Shown here: positions 15,661-23,336 of the stretch, one piece after another
Layout: every line of letters begins with the position of its first letter
How positions within the stretch are numbered: position 1 is the first letter of the stretch
Notes under the pieces: model-generated
What the model saw: only the letters and a program-made list of their open reading frames with translations
Told to the model about the DNA's origin: nothing
The model's database searches: none
Source of the DNA: JBCBSP01 sp039819095
GTDB lineage: Bacteria > Pseudomonadota > Alphaproteobacteria > Caulobacterales > Maricaulaceae
Reading direction: 5' to 3'
Length of the DNA stretch: 64,000 nt
NCBI GenBank assembly: GCA_039819095.1
Contig: JBCBSP010000001.1
Coordinates: 372,001 to 436,000, forward strand
Position numbers and translations under genes: made by a program

Positions 15661-17154
15661 TCAAGCTGTGGGCGCCTGACGCGAGGCCCCGGCCTTTGCG
15701 CGCGAGCTGCGCCGACCGAGCACGAACCAAGCCGACGCAACGGTCAGCACAAGGCCAGCAGCAAACGCCACCGGGCCGAAATAGAAGAAGCCCTGCTCGC
15801 GATAGGTGTCGAAATGGCTGGCCAGATCCCAGCCACCCGCCCCCAGCAGGCCGAGCCCCACAAGCAGGTTGGCGAAGAACACCCAGTCGCCTCGCGCCTG
15901 GCGCGTCGGTTCTTCAGCCGTTTGCTCCGGCTCTGCATCGCCGGCCTCCGGCCCGGCGACGAGGCCCGGATGCAGCTCGTCCTCGGCTTCGCGCTCGCCT
16001 TCATCCTCTTCAGTGGCTTCAGACGCATCTTCAGCACCCGGATCGCGAACGCCGGCCACCTCGCCGCTCATGCCCGGCGCGGCCGCCGGGCCACCAGCCG
16101 CTGGCGGCGCGGACGGTTCGTCCTCAACAGGCGCAGGGTCCGCCGCCGCCACCTCACCGGTAGTCGGCTGAACCGGCGCGGCACCTTCTTCACCCGCCTC
16201 TTCGGTGTCCACCGACTGCTGCCAGGGCTTCAGGAAGCTGTAGCCGAGCGCTGAATGAACAACGCGCGGTTCATGGGACGCCGGAACGGCCTCGACCGGC
16301 GCTTGCGGGGGTGTTTCATCCTCAGCCTCGTCCTCGGCGCCATCAAGGTCTTCGGCGTCGGCATCCTGTGCCGCGGCTGAGCGGGCCATGTCGCCGGCCA
16401 TGCGAGCCAGCACCGCCTGCATCACCGCATCCTGTCGCGCTCGCGCCAGCCCGGTCTCGTCTTCAGCCGCCGTCTCGTCCGCCAGCTCAGCCTCCGGCTC
16501 AGGCGCGCTTTCTGGCTCCGGTTCAGGCTCTGCCTCAAGGTCCGGCTCTTGCAGCTCTTCAACCGGTTCAGCGTGCGGCTCCATGGCCGGCGCTTCAACT
16601 GTCGGCTCCTCAAACTGGATATCCAGTTCGACCGGCTCAGCTACTGGTGCGGGGGCGTCCGGCTGAGCGGCCGCCTCCTCGACAATGACCGGGGCATCGT
16701 CATCAAGCGCGCTGAGATAGAGCGCCTTCTCCGCTGCACGTCGGCGCGCCAGCGTCTCGGACACGACCAGACGACCGTTTTCCTGAGCGCGAACCCAGGT
16801 TTCCAGCGCAGCAGCGGCCTCGCGGTGCTGCCCATCGCGCGCCAGCCGGGCGACATCGGAGACCTTGAACGCACCCGTCCCCATCGAGCAGGCAAAGGAC
16901 ACCAAAGCGTCAAATACAGCGTCCGGCAGATCCGCGCCCACCGTTTCGGTGATCGCTGTCTCCGCCTGGAGCACGTCATATAGCAGCAGAAGCTCAGCAT
17001 CGTCCGGTGAGATGGCAGCGCCTTCTCGCGCAGCCGCGGTGTGGCCATAGCCCACAACCCAGGTGCGGCCGCGCTGAACCGCCGCGCCATGGAAGGGCTC
17101 GTGGGCCTTGATCAGATCGCGCGCGGCGCGGCTCGATTTCAAGCGCGGCTTCAT
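15661..17154 (-). CDS. spmX: SpmX-like membrane-anchored muramidase-homology protein
   Basis: Three-part layout: an N-terminal phage-type lysozyme (GH24) domain (1-150), a long Pro/Glu/Ala/Asp-rich disordered stretch (about 150-415), and two C-terminal membrane helices (about 420-442 and 455-480). This is the architecture of SpmX, which in Caulobacter recruits DivJ to the stalked pole and in Asticcacaulis places the stalk. The lysozyme part has IKAHEPF with E19, the same number as the Glu known in Caulobacter SpmX, and VVGYGHT. Where active phage enzymes carry a catalytic Asp, alignment from GYGHT backwards puts Gln27, consistent with the reported detoxification of SpmX. LVSFACSMGTGAF completes the fold. 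Of 497 residues, the acidic linker is the longest part. Confidence 0.85.
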   Translation of the reverse strand: MKPRLKSSRAARDLIKAHEPFHGAAVQRGRTWVVGYGHTAAAREGAAISPDDAELLLLYDVLQAETAITETVGADLPDAVFDALVSFACSMGTGAFKVSDVARLARDGQHREAAAALETWVRAQENGRLVVSETLARRRAAEKALYLSALDDDAPVIVEEAAAQPDAPAPVAEPVELDIQFEEPTVEAPAMEPHAEPVEELQEPDLEAEPEPEPESAPEPEAELADETAAEDETGLARARQDAVMQAVLARMAGDMARSAAAQDADAEDLDGAEDEAEDETPPQAPVEAVPASHEPRVVHSALGYSFLKPWQQSVDTEEAGEEGAAPVQPTTGEVAAADPAPVEDEPSAPPAAGGPAAAPGMSGEVAGVRDPGAEDASEATEEDEGEREAEDELHPGLVAGPEAGDAEPEQTAEEPTRQARGDWVFFANLLVGLGLLGAGGWDLASHFDTYREQGFFYFGPVAFAAGLVLTVASAWFVLGRRSSRAKAGASRQAPTA

Positions 17155-17216
17155 CTTTGTCCCGTTGTGCTACAGCAAGAGGGCTTCCACACCAGCCCGC
17201 TGCAAGTTACTGGCCG

Positions 17217-18236
17217 CTAGGGCCCAGGCGTATACACAGCCACCGAATCCAGCGCGGTGAACGGGGCGAAAACGCCAGCGCCGGAACCGCCGCCAATCAA
17301 CCAGGCTTGACCGTCCAGGGCGACCGCACCCGCCTCGGTGCGCGCGCTGATCATCGCTTCCGCCTCGCGCCAGGCCCTTGCCTGCGGGACGTAGACCAGC
17401 TGATCGCGCAGCGTGCGGCTCAGTGTGGAGTCGCGCCCTCCAAAAACATGCAGAGCGCCGTCAATCGCGACGGCAGCATGACCCGCACGCGGGGCGGGAA
17501 GGTCTTGGGCCTGAGTCCAGCGTTCCTGCAGAATATCGTAGACATCGACACGCGCCGTGGCCTCGCCGTCCAGCAGCCCCCCCATCACGTAAAGCGCCCC
17601 GTCCAGCAGCGCGCAGGCCGCGCCCCCACGCGAGACCTCAGGCGGCGCGGACCGCGTCGTCCAGCTCTGGGCGTCAAGGTCGAAAACAAACAGCCCGGCC
17701 GGGCCCTGACGGCCCGCAACGGCGTAAAGCGCGGTTTCGTCAGAGAGCAGGCAAAACGCAGAGCGCGGCGCCGGCAGCGGAGGAGCAGGCTCCCACGCGT
17801 CGGTTTCGGGCGAATAGCGCCACATCTGCGTAATCGGCTCCGCCCCGCTGTCTTCGCTGAAGCCGCCGGCGATCCAGACCGAGCCGTCGGCTGCCGTCAT
17901 CGCGGCGCGCTCCAGCCCTACCGGAAGTGGCGAGAGGGCGCGCCATCGGCCTGTCGATGCTTCATACATCTCAAAATCGGTGCGCGGAGACACCACGCCG
18001 GCGCCCCCGCCGGCATAGATCCGCCCGTCGAGAATCGCCGCAGATAGACCCGCGCGCGGCGTGTGAAGGCTGGGGCCCGCTCGCCACGGACCGGCCAGAG
18101 TCAGCCCCGAAGCCGGGCCCGCTTCACGGTCGAGGACCGCGGGCCCAGAGCCGTCCTGTGCCGCCGCGCCGGCGCCAAGGGTCATCGCAAAGCCCAGCGC
18201 ACAGGAGCGCGCCATGCTGCTCAGCGGGGTCGTCAT
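17217..18236 (-). CDS. Exported kelch-repeat beta-propeller protein
   Basis: ATG at 18234-18236 (MTTPLSSMARSCALGFAMTL) has GAGGG nine bases upstream and gives a signal peptide cleaved near AGAAAQ. An upstream ATG at 18281 is possible. The 339-residue product contains at least five kelch units with the GG ... Y ... W pattern, for example ILDGRIYAGGGAGVV, GSVWIAGGFSEDSG, ALYVMGGLLDG and ALHVFGGRDSTL, each followed by W-x-x-A/L. It should fold as a periplasmic propeller of five or six blades. Kelch proteins of this kind include sialate mutarotases and many binding proteins. No catalytic residues were recognised. It starts 48 bp after mgtE ends and may share its transcript. Confidence 0.75.
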   Translation of the reverse strand: MTTPLSSMARSCALGFAMTLGAGAAAQDGSGPAVLDREAGPASGLTLAGPWRAGPSLHTPRAGLSAAILDGRIYAGGGAGVVSPRTDFEMYEASTGRWRALSPLPVGLERAAMTAADGSVWIAGGFSEDSGAEPITQMWRYSPETDAWEPAPPLPAPRSAFCLLSDETALYAVAGRQGPAGLFVFDLDAQSWTTRSAPPEVSRGGAACALLDGALYVMGGLLDGEATARVDVYDILQERWTQAQDLPAPRAGHAAVAIDGALHVFGGRDSTLSRTLRDQLVYVPQARAWREAEAMISARTEAGAVALDGQAWLIGGGSGAGVFAPFTALDSVAVYTPGP

Positions 18237-18283
18237 CGCATCACGCCCTCGTCTCGCGCCCCCCAGCGCTCGCGCCAGCATCG

Positions 18284-19675
18284 TCACAGCAGCACCCAGG
18301 CGCCAAGCCCCAGAAACACAAAGAAGCCGACAATATCCGTCACGGTGGTGACAAAGACCGAAGAGGCCACAGCCGGGTCCGCGCCCACTTTGCGCAGGCC
18401 CAGCGGCACCAGAATGCCGGACAGTCCCGCCGCGGCCAGAGTGATGATCATCGCCGCCCCGATCACCCACGCCAGCGCAAAGCTCTGGAACCAGAGGCCG
18501 GCCACGATGCCCATGACAACGGCGAAGATCACCCCGTTGACTACGCCCGCGGCCAATTCGCGCCAGACCACGCGGCGCGAATTGGCGCCGGTCAAGGTGC
18601 GCGAGGCGAGCGCGCGCACCGCCACCGCCAGCGACTGCGTGCCGGCATTGCCGCCCATCGAGGCCACGATCGGCATCAGCACAGCCAGCGCGACAAGCTG
18701 AGTAATCGCCTGATCGAACAGAGCAATCACCGCCGAGGCGAGCACCGCCGTACCCAGATTGACCAGAAGCCAGGGCGCGCGCGCCTTCACCGAAGACACG
18801 ACGGTGTCGGTCAGCCCCGCCTCGCTCACCCCGGCCAGGGCGAGCATGTCTTCCTTATTCTTTTCCTGGATGACATCGACCATGTCATCGACAGTGAGCA
18901 TGCCGTTCAGCCGACCGGCATCGTCCACCACGGGGGCTGTAATCAGATGGTATTTCTGGAACAGGTAGGCGGCCTCCTCCTGGTCGATATCCGGCTGGAT
19001 GATCACTTGCGGGGTGAGCATCAGCTCTGAAAGCGGTGTCGCGCGCGCGGTGCGCATCAACCGGCTGACCGGAATGGTGCCGACCGGGTGAAAGCCCTCA
19101 TCCACCACGAAAATCTCAAAGAACAGATCGGGCAGGTCCTCGCCGGCCCGGCGCATATGATCGATCGCATCGCCAACGCTCCAGAAGCGGGGCGCTGCAA
19201 CGAACTCGCGCTGCATGAGGCGGCCAGCGGTCTCCTCGCCGAACAGAAGCGCCGCTTCCAGCTTCTGGCGCTCAGCGTCGTCAAACCCTTCAAGAACCTG
19301 CTCACGCGTCTCCGGCTCAAGCTCTTCGACGATCATGGTCACATCGTCGGAATCAAGATCCTGGATCGCTTCAGCGATGTGATCAGGATCAAGCGCAGCG
19401 ATGATGTCCGCGCGCGTTTCCTCGACCAGCTCCGCCAGCACTTCACCGGTCATCAGATCCGGCGCCAGCCCGGCCAGAGCGGTCTGCTGCTCAGCGGTCA
19501 GCTGCTCCAGCACATCGGCCGCGTCGGCCGGATGCAAGGCCTCGAACAGGGTGCGCAAAGCCTCTGAGTCGGGCGCCTCAAGGGCTGCGACCGCAGACTC
19601 AATCAGCTCATGCAGCGACGCCTCGGCGACAGGCGTATCCGCGTTCGGCTCCAGCTCAACGACAGGGTCCGCCAT
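18284..19675 (-). CDS. mgtE: Magnesium transporter MgtE
   Basis: A 463-residue protein with the MgtE order: an N-terminal superhelical domain (LFEALHPADAADVLEQLTAEQ, LDSDDVTMIVEELEP), a pair of CBS domains (about 140-265; FVAAPRFWSVGDAIDHM, VTAPVVDDAGRLNGMLTVDD) and five C-terminal membrane helices. The pore helix region AVLMPIVASMGGNAGTQSLAV is the hallmark motif of the family, and the later ASSVFVTTVTDIVGFFVFL holds the conserved metal-site Asp. It carries Mg2+ inward, gated by Mg2+ binding to the cytosolic domains. No M-box riboswitch was recognised upstream, where the sequence soon becomes decayed island DNA. Confidence 0.93.
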   Translation of the reverse strand: MADPVVELEPNADTPVAEASLHELIESAVAALEAPDSEALRTLFEALHPADAADVLEQLTAEQQTALAGLAPDLMTGEVLAELVEETRADIIAALDPDHIAEAIQDLDSDDVTMIVEELEPETREQVLEGFDDAERQKLEAALLFGEETAGRLMQREFVAAPRFWSVGDAIDHMRRAGEDLPDLFFEIFVVDEGFHPVGTIPVSRLMRTARATPLSELMLTPQVIIQPDIDQEEAAYLFQKYHLITAPVVDDAGRLNGMLTVDDMVDVIQEKNKEDMLALAGVSEAGLTDTVVSSVKARAPWLLVNLGTAVLASAVIALFDQAITQLVALAVLMPIVASMGGNAGTQSLAVAVRALASRTLTGANSRRVVWRELAAGVVNGVIFAVVMGIVAGLWFQSFALAWVIGAAMIITLAAAGLSGILVPLGLRKVGADPAVASSVFVTTVTDIVGFFVFLGLGAWVLL

Positions 19676-19765
19676 AAGGCTCTCCGACAGGCTCGATATT
19701 GAACCGGGACGCTAGCCGCGACGCGCGGCGAAATCGAGGCGCATTGAGCGCTTTGCGGGAAATAA

Positions 19766-20007
19766 ACCGTACGAGATGATGAAGCGCGCGCCGTTAAGTC
19801 AGCCGGGAGCGAAAGGCCGGACAGGCTTGAGACTCTGGAAAAAATGGTGCGGGCTGGTGATCCAACCTTGAACCAGCTTTTTGATGTTTTAGCCGAATGG
19901 AATGCCGAACTCGAAGCATTAGATGCCCCGGAACTCAATAATCTGGGGATAGAACCATGAGCGGGGTGAAGAAGCACGCGCCGCCTTTCTCCTTGCGCCA
20001 TCGGTAG
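19766..20007 (+). pseudogene. Remnant of two overlapping small genes, possibly a mobilization (MobC-like) module
   Basis: One plus-strand frame, open from 19766 to TGA at 19958-19960, encodes ...RLETLEKMVRAGDPTLNQ and ends APELNNLGIEP, with no start codon before 19844, so its 5' part seems lost. A second frame starts by ATGA overlap at 19957 as MSGVKKHAPPFSLR and then ends after a few codons where sequence switches to the IS3 OrfA remnant. The 'KKxAPPFSLRL' opening recalls plasmid and ICE MobC-type relaxosome proteins, but this is from memory and the run is only 14 residues. The PFSLR codons are also part of the IS fragment in reverse, so the join may lie in a short shared sequence. Confidence 0.35.
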
Positions 20008-20132
20008 TCGGTCACTTGAGTGACACCGAGCCGACGCACGGCCTAATCGACGCTGACGCCCTCCGCCAGCAGCACCTCAGCCTCACGCAACTTCGAGATA
20101 ATCTTCTCGGGTTTGTAGCGCTTCGCGCCCAT
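19975..20132 (-). mobile_element. IS3-family transposase OrfA fragment with internal stop
   Basis: Reading leftward from ATG at 20130-20132 (ribosome site AGAGGAGAAG) the frame gives MGAKRYKPEKIISKLREAEV, then LLAEGVSVD, a TAG stop, and AVRRLGVTQVTDYRWRKEKGG. This is the helix-turn-helix N-terminus of IS3-family OrfA (common form KPEEIVAKLR ... AVRQIGVTEVTYYRWRKEYGG). The TAG replaces the usual A/E between 'VSV' and 'AVRRLGV'. Homology stops near 19975, about 45 residues into the protein, so the element is truncated as well as nonsense-mutated. About 120 bp of likely IS left-end DNA lies upstream to about 20250. Confidence 0.8.
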
Positions 20133-20295
20133 CGCTCTTCTCCTCTGAACAGCCCATTCTTCCTCTCAAAGTGGCGGCTTTCAAAGGGCACGGGTCAGTA
20201 ACAAGGAGCCAGAAACTCTCCCTTATCAAATGGCCCTAGATGGACCCATAAGCTCTGACGTCAGGCAACAAATATAAACGATTTATGAAGCATAT

Positions 20296-20324
20296 TATAA
20301 TGATGATATGCGACCGATATCATC
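20296..20324 (+). promoter_or_regulatory. Candidate promoter -10 box followed directly by an operator-like inverted repeat
   Basis: A perfect TATAAT lies at 20296-20301 in unusually AT-rich sequence. Immediately after it is GATGATAT (20302-20309), a 7-base spacer and ATATCATC (20317-20324), an exact 8-bp inverted repeat over the expected transcription start. The next gene's ATG is at 20353. No good -35 hexamer is seen at 17 bp spacing. The arrangement suggests regulated transcription of the orphan gene by a dimeric repressor. Confidence 0.45.
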
Positions 20325-20352
20325 GAAAAAACAAGCAGGAGAAAGAAATATA

Positions 20353-21294
20353 ATGAATATCTTGCACAGCCTGGCGCAGGGGGTATCGGCACAGAAATTC
20401 TCTACACCCGCTGTAGAATCCGGTGACCGGTCGAAGGAGGCTTCTGCGGACAAGCCGAAAAGCGATTCTTCCATCACAGATACTGTATCGATCTCACAGG
20501 ATGCGATCAGGATGGCGGAGAAGGCCGCGCTCTCGGCAAAGGCGTCCTACTGGCTCGATTTTTATCCAGGCCGTGAAGGGTTTTCAACAACCAATCTGGC
20601 CGCCGCCGTAGTTGATCCGGGCGCGCAGCCTTTCTCGCAGAACCGGTCTTTTGCCGAGGTGGCGCAAGCCGCACGGGAGAGCATGGACAGCCGGTATGAG
20701 GCAATGCGCGAAAGCGGTAAGCCTTTCCGTTGGAATTCCGCGGAAGGCGAGCCGAGGGGCACATTTGGAGGTCTTGATATAAACGCCGTTTTCGGAGAAC
20801 TGGACCGCCGGGCGCTCTACGCGGTGGCCAGCAACGATGGCGGTTTATTCACCAAAAAGGAACAACAAGCCGCCGCCGGTATCATGAGTCAGCAACAGGG
20901 CAATGCCATGGGCTTTCGCAGCGGCCCGACAAGCGCAGCAAAAAACCATGTGGATCCCTTTATGGGCAACACTGAGGAACGATTCAAAGCGATGAACCGC
21001 TTCCTTGATCGCGTCAGTATAGAAGAGCGCACAACCTCGATCGAATGGGCGCAACAACGCGCCTCAGGACAGCGCAACGTTGAAAACTATGCCCGTGAAC
21101 GCGGTGAAACGCCGGAACCCTTCTCGACCGAGAACATGTTACTTAGAATCATGCTGGAGGCATATGACGCGCAACGCGCCCGTATCGAAGAAAACGGGCC
21201 TGATGGCGATTTTATATCTTCGATGATGGAGGGCTATGAAGAGCGCATTGCGCAAGCCATTGAGGAAAACAGGAACAGTTTGAGCGTGTCTTAG
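20353..21294 (+). CDS. Orphan protein of unknown function in decayed island (313 aa)
   Basis: ATG at 20353 (MNILHSLAQGVSAQKF) follows an AGGAGA site. An ATG at 20308 lies within the operator-like repeat and is rejected. The protein has no signal peptide or membrane segment. Residues 1-50 are Ser/Lys-rich and include DTVSISQDAIRMAEK, a motif reminiscent of the 'D-x-V-S-L/I-S' box in several secreted or flagellar-axial proteins. The middle block, LDINAVFGELDRRALYAVASN followed by GGLFTKKEQQAA, resembles a short helix-loop-helix seen in some hypothetical alphaproteobacterial proteins. The rest is helical and rich in Arg, Glu and Gln. Codon and base use look more AT-rich than neighbouring core genes. 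Despite surrounding gene debris, the frame is intact, which hints at recent arrival or selection. Confidence 0.7.
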   Translation: MNILHSLAQGVSAQKFSTPAVESGDRSKEASADKPKSDSSITDTVSISQDAIRMAEKAALSAKASYWLDFYPGREGFSTTNLAAAVVDPGAQPFSQNRSFAEVAQAARESMDSRYEAMRESGKPFRWNSAEGEPRGTFGGLDINAVFGELDRRALYAVASNDGGLFTKKEQQAAAGIMSQQQGNAMGFRSGPTSAAKNHVDPFMGNTEERFKAMNRFLDRVSIEERTTSIEWAQQRASGQRNVENYARERGETPEPFSTENMLLRIMLEAYDAQRARIEENGPDGDFISSMMEGYEERIAQAIEENRNSLSVS

Positions 21295-21644
21295 GCTCCA
21301 GTTTCAATCATATTCAGAACAATCTAACCTCATGAATGGAATGAATTAAGCATTTGATTTAAAATGGTAAATTATCCTCTGTTTTGTGTATGCGTAAGAA
21401 AAATGTAGCGCTTTTTGCAGCTTTTTCGCGCGACCGCCCCATGACCGGTTGCCCCACTACTGATTTGCTAACGCCGTGCGGGCTTGCGCCCTTTGCCGAC
21501 TCCGGGGCTGAGGATTGCAACAGTGCGATCCGTTCCGCCTAGATGCCACTCGGCTGTAGGCTCTTCTACGTTACCTTTATTTGAATTTCGTTTCGGGCTC
21601 TTTGATCGTTTAGATCACGGTATCGGGTTGATGCCGAAGGCGCC

Positions 21645-21700
21645 AAGGCTAGACATTCGCGCGTGTAGTCGTCGATCAGGTTGAGCATGCGGAGCCGCCG
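21645..21700 (-). mobile_element. IS3-family OrfB (rve) fragment
   Basis: The minus strand encodes RRLRMLNLIDDYTRECLA over 54 bases. This is the region around the first catalytic Asp of IS3 OrfB transposases (typical form LRILNVIDDYTRECLA). No transposase-like sequence continues on either side, so it is a scrap. On its left lies about 340 bp (21300-21640) in which I see no gene, only AT-rich then mixed sequence. On its right it abuts the recombinase fragment. Confidence 0.7.
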
Positions 21701-21704
21701 CGCC

Positions 21705-21894
21705 GTCAACGCCACGCAGCCCGCGCTGATCGCAGCCTATGAAACCGAGATTGAGTGGTTGGAATCGCAAAGGGCGATTGAAGCCGAGAAGCTGGCGAGA
21801 TTGGAAACCGAAACGGGCGCGCTTGCCCGACTTCGACACGGCTTATCGAGCCGAGATGAGGGCTATCGAACCGCCGAAACGTCAACGCCCATGA
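21705..21894 (+). pseudogene. Serine recombinase C-terminal fragment with frameshift
   Basis: The plus strand reads ATQPALIAAYETEIEWLESQ, then RAIEAEKLARLETETGA, matching the coiled-coil-like stretch after the recombinase domain of large serine recombinases (pattern VIAAYExxIxxLExxKxxLAEKLA). A shift of frame then gives LPDFDTAYRAEMRAIEPPK and a stop at 21892-21894. The catalytic N-terminal domain is absent. It ends about 36 bp from the 3' end of tRNA-Leu, the expected side for an element integrated at a tRNA gene, although serine recombinases do not usually choose tRNA genes. Confidence 0.55.
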
Positions 21895-21930
21895 GGGTTC
21901 TTGGTGACCTGACCATCCAAGGGTCAAGTA

Positions 21931-22015
21931 TGGTGCGGGTGAGAGGACTCGAACCTCCACGGGTCGCCCCACTGGAACCTAAATCCAGCGCGTCTACCAG
22001 TTCCGCCACACCCGC
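21931..22015 (-). tRNA. tRNA-Leu (anticodon UAG)
   Basis: The minus strand folds as a tRNA. The acceptor GCGGGTG pairs with CACCCGC, followed by A and an encoded CCA. The anticodon arm is CTGGA-TTTAGGT-TCCAG with anticodon TAG (reads CUA, and CUN by wobble). A class II variable arm (GTGGGGCGACCCGT) and the T arm GGAGGTTCGAGTCCTC are both present, as expected for leucine. Length is 85 nt with CCA. It lies 61 bp downstream of the Gpt-like gene, and its 3' end faces the decayed island. Confidence 0.95.
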
Positions 22016-22076
22016 AGCGCGGTGATGCATACACGTGGGACCGGCTTTGGAAAAGGGCATGCTGCAAGCCCTGGGT

Positions 22077-22535
22077 CTACTGTTCCCAGGGGAAGTCGAC
22101 CCATTCTCCGGCCGGTCGCTCAAGCGCCGCGATGACGCCGGCCGCGCCGCCGGTCTTGTCCACCAGCGCCGCCATAGGCGCATCGGGGTAGATCGCGCGC
22201 ACCGCCTCGGCGGTCTTGCCGCTGTCGGCGATGTCATCGATGACCAGATCAGCGCGCTCTGGCAGCGGGCCATAACGATGAAGACCGCCCTGCTCGCCTT
22301 CGACGCCGTCGGCGTAGGACATCAGCCCGAGCGACTGTACCCGTCTGACGCCGAGCCGGTGCGCGATCAGCGTCGCCGGGATCAGCCCGCCGCGCGAGAC
22401 CGCGACGATGACGGCCTCCTCGCTGAATGAGCCCAGCCGATCAGACAGGGTGCGCGCCATCACGTCGCACAGGGCGTCAATTCGGGTCCAGTCCAGCTGC
22501 AGCATGACCGCATTCCTCGATTCGCGGCGGATCAT
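22077..22535 (-). CDS. Gpt-like phosphoribosyltransferase (xanthine-guanine type)
   Basis: A 152-residue type I phosphoribosyltransferase. AVIVAVSRGGLIPATLIAHRL forms the early loop with the conserved Arg-Gly, and LVIDDIADSGKTAEAVRAIYP is the PRPP-binding motif (two Asp, then a Gly/Ser-rich loop). The C-terminal WVDFPWEQ resembles the end of E. coli Gpt (WIEQPWDM). It would attach phosphoribose to xanthine or guanine in purine salvage, but substrate residues cannot be judged with certainty. The start at 22535 has GAGG five bases upstream. An internal ATG at 22505 (MLQLDWTRID) is an equal candidate and would match the Gpt N-terminus more closely. Confidence 0.8.
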   Translation of the reverse strand: MIRRESRNAVMLQLDWTRIDALCDVMARTLSDRLGSFSEEAVIVAVSRGGLIPATLIAHRLGVRRVQSLGLMSYADGVEGEQGGLHRYGPLPERADLVIDDIADSGKTAEAVRAIYPDAPMAALVDKTGGAAGVIAALERPAGEWVDFPWEQ

Positions 22536-22724
22536 GATGACCTCGCGCCGGCCTCAGCATGTCGCCTCAGAGATTGGAACGCCATGTCTGATAAGCTATT
22601 TCGACGAAGCCATCCGGCGCGCCGCAAGCTCGCTCAATGTGCGGTTGGCGAGCGTGGCCAAACGCATTGCTGTTTTCAAGCGCTCCTCCTTGACCGGAGC
22701 CGCTTAGCGGAGCCAGATCCATTC

Positions 22725-23336
22725 ATGAGCTCAAACCCGGACCCCGCACCGACCGGCGTCGACTGGGAGGCGCGCTTTCGCGCCGATGACGCCCCCTGGG
22801 AGCGCGCCGGCCTGCACCCGGCGTTTCAGGCCTGGGCTGAGGCTGGCGTGCTGAGCGATGGCGCGCGCATTTTCATTCCCGGCTGCGGGCGCGGCGCTGA
22901 AGTGGTGGAAGCCGCCCGGCTGGGTCTGGATGTCGCCGCCCTGGACCTGTCCGGAACGGCCATCGCCTGGCAAGGCGAGCACCTCGATCAGGCAGGCCTG
23001 AAGGCTGAACTGGTTGTGGGAGACGGGCTCGCCTGGCGTCCAACCGAGCCCTTCGATCTTGTCTATGAGCAGACCTTCCTGTGCGCCATCCAGCCGGGCC
23101 AGCGGGGCGATTATGAGGCCATGGCTCAGGCGGTTCTTCGCCCGGGCGGGAAACTGCTCGCCCTGTTCATGCAGAAGCAAGAGCGCGGCGGCCCGCCTTA
23201 CGGATGCGATCTGGACGCCATGCGAGCCTTGTTTGCGCCAACCCGCTGGAGCTGGCCGGACGTCGAACCGCGCGCTTTCCCACACCCCGGTCTCGACGAT
23301 CTGGCGGAGCTGGCGATCGTGCTGACCCGTCGCTAG
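22725..23336 (+). CDS. Thiopurine S-methyltransferase (TPMT) family SAM-dependent methyltransferase
   Basis: A 203-residue protein starting MSSNPDPAPTGVDWEARFRA. The opening VDWEARFRADDAPWERAGLHP is the TPMT family entry (W-x-x-R ... PWE). The SAM loop is RIFIPGCGRGAEVVEAARLG, followed by VAALDLSGTAI and FDLVYEQTFLCAIQPGQR, all canonical for the family. The end carries GGPPYGCDLDAMRALF. Bacterial members methylate sulfur, selenium or tellurium compounds or serve as generic thiol methylases. A longer upstream frame contains another sequence and lacks TPMT homology. Its stop shares CTAG with the convergent MATE gene (23333-23336). Confidence 0.85.
   Translation: MSSNPDPAPTGVDWEARFRADDAPWERAGLHPAFQAWAEAGVLSDGARIFIPGCGRGAEVVEAARLGLDVAALDLSGTAIAWQGEHLDQAGLKAELVVGDGLAWRPTEPFDLVYEQTFLCAIQPGQRGDYEAMAQAVLRPGGKLLALFMQKQERGGPPYGCDLDAMRALFAPTRWSWPDVEPRAFPHPGLDDLAELAIVLTRR

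Noticed and set aside
19676..19780. Possible M-box riboswitch upstream of mgtE
   Set aside because: No conserved M-box stem or consensus was found in the spacer, which soon becomes island remnant.
20308..20352. Upstream ATG at 20308 for the orphan gene
   Set aside because: It lies within the inverted repeat at the likely transcription start and has no ribosome site.
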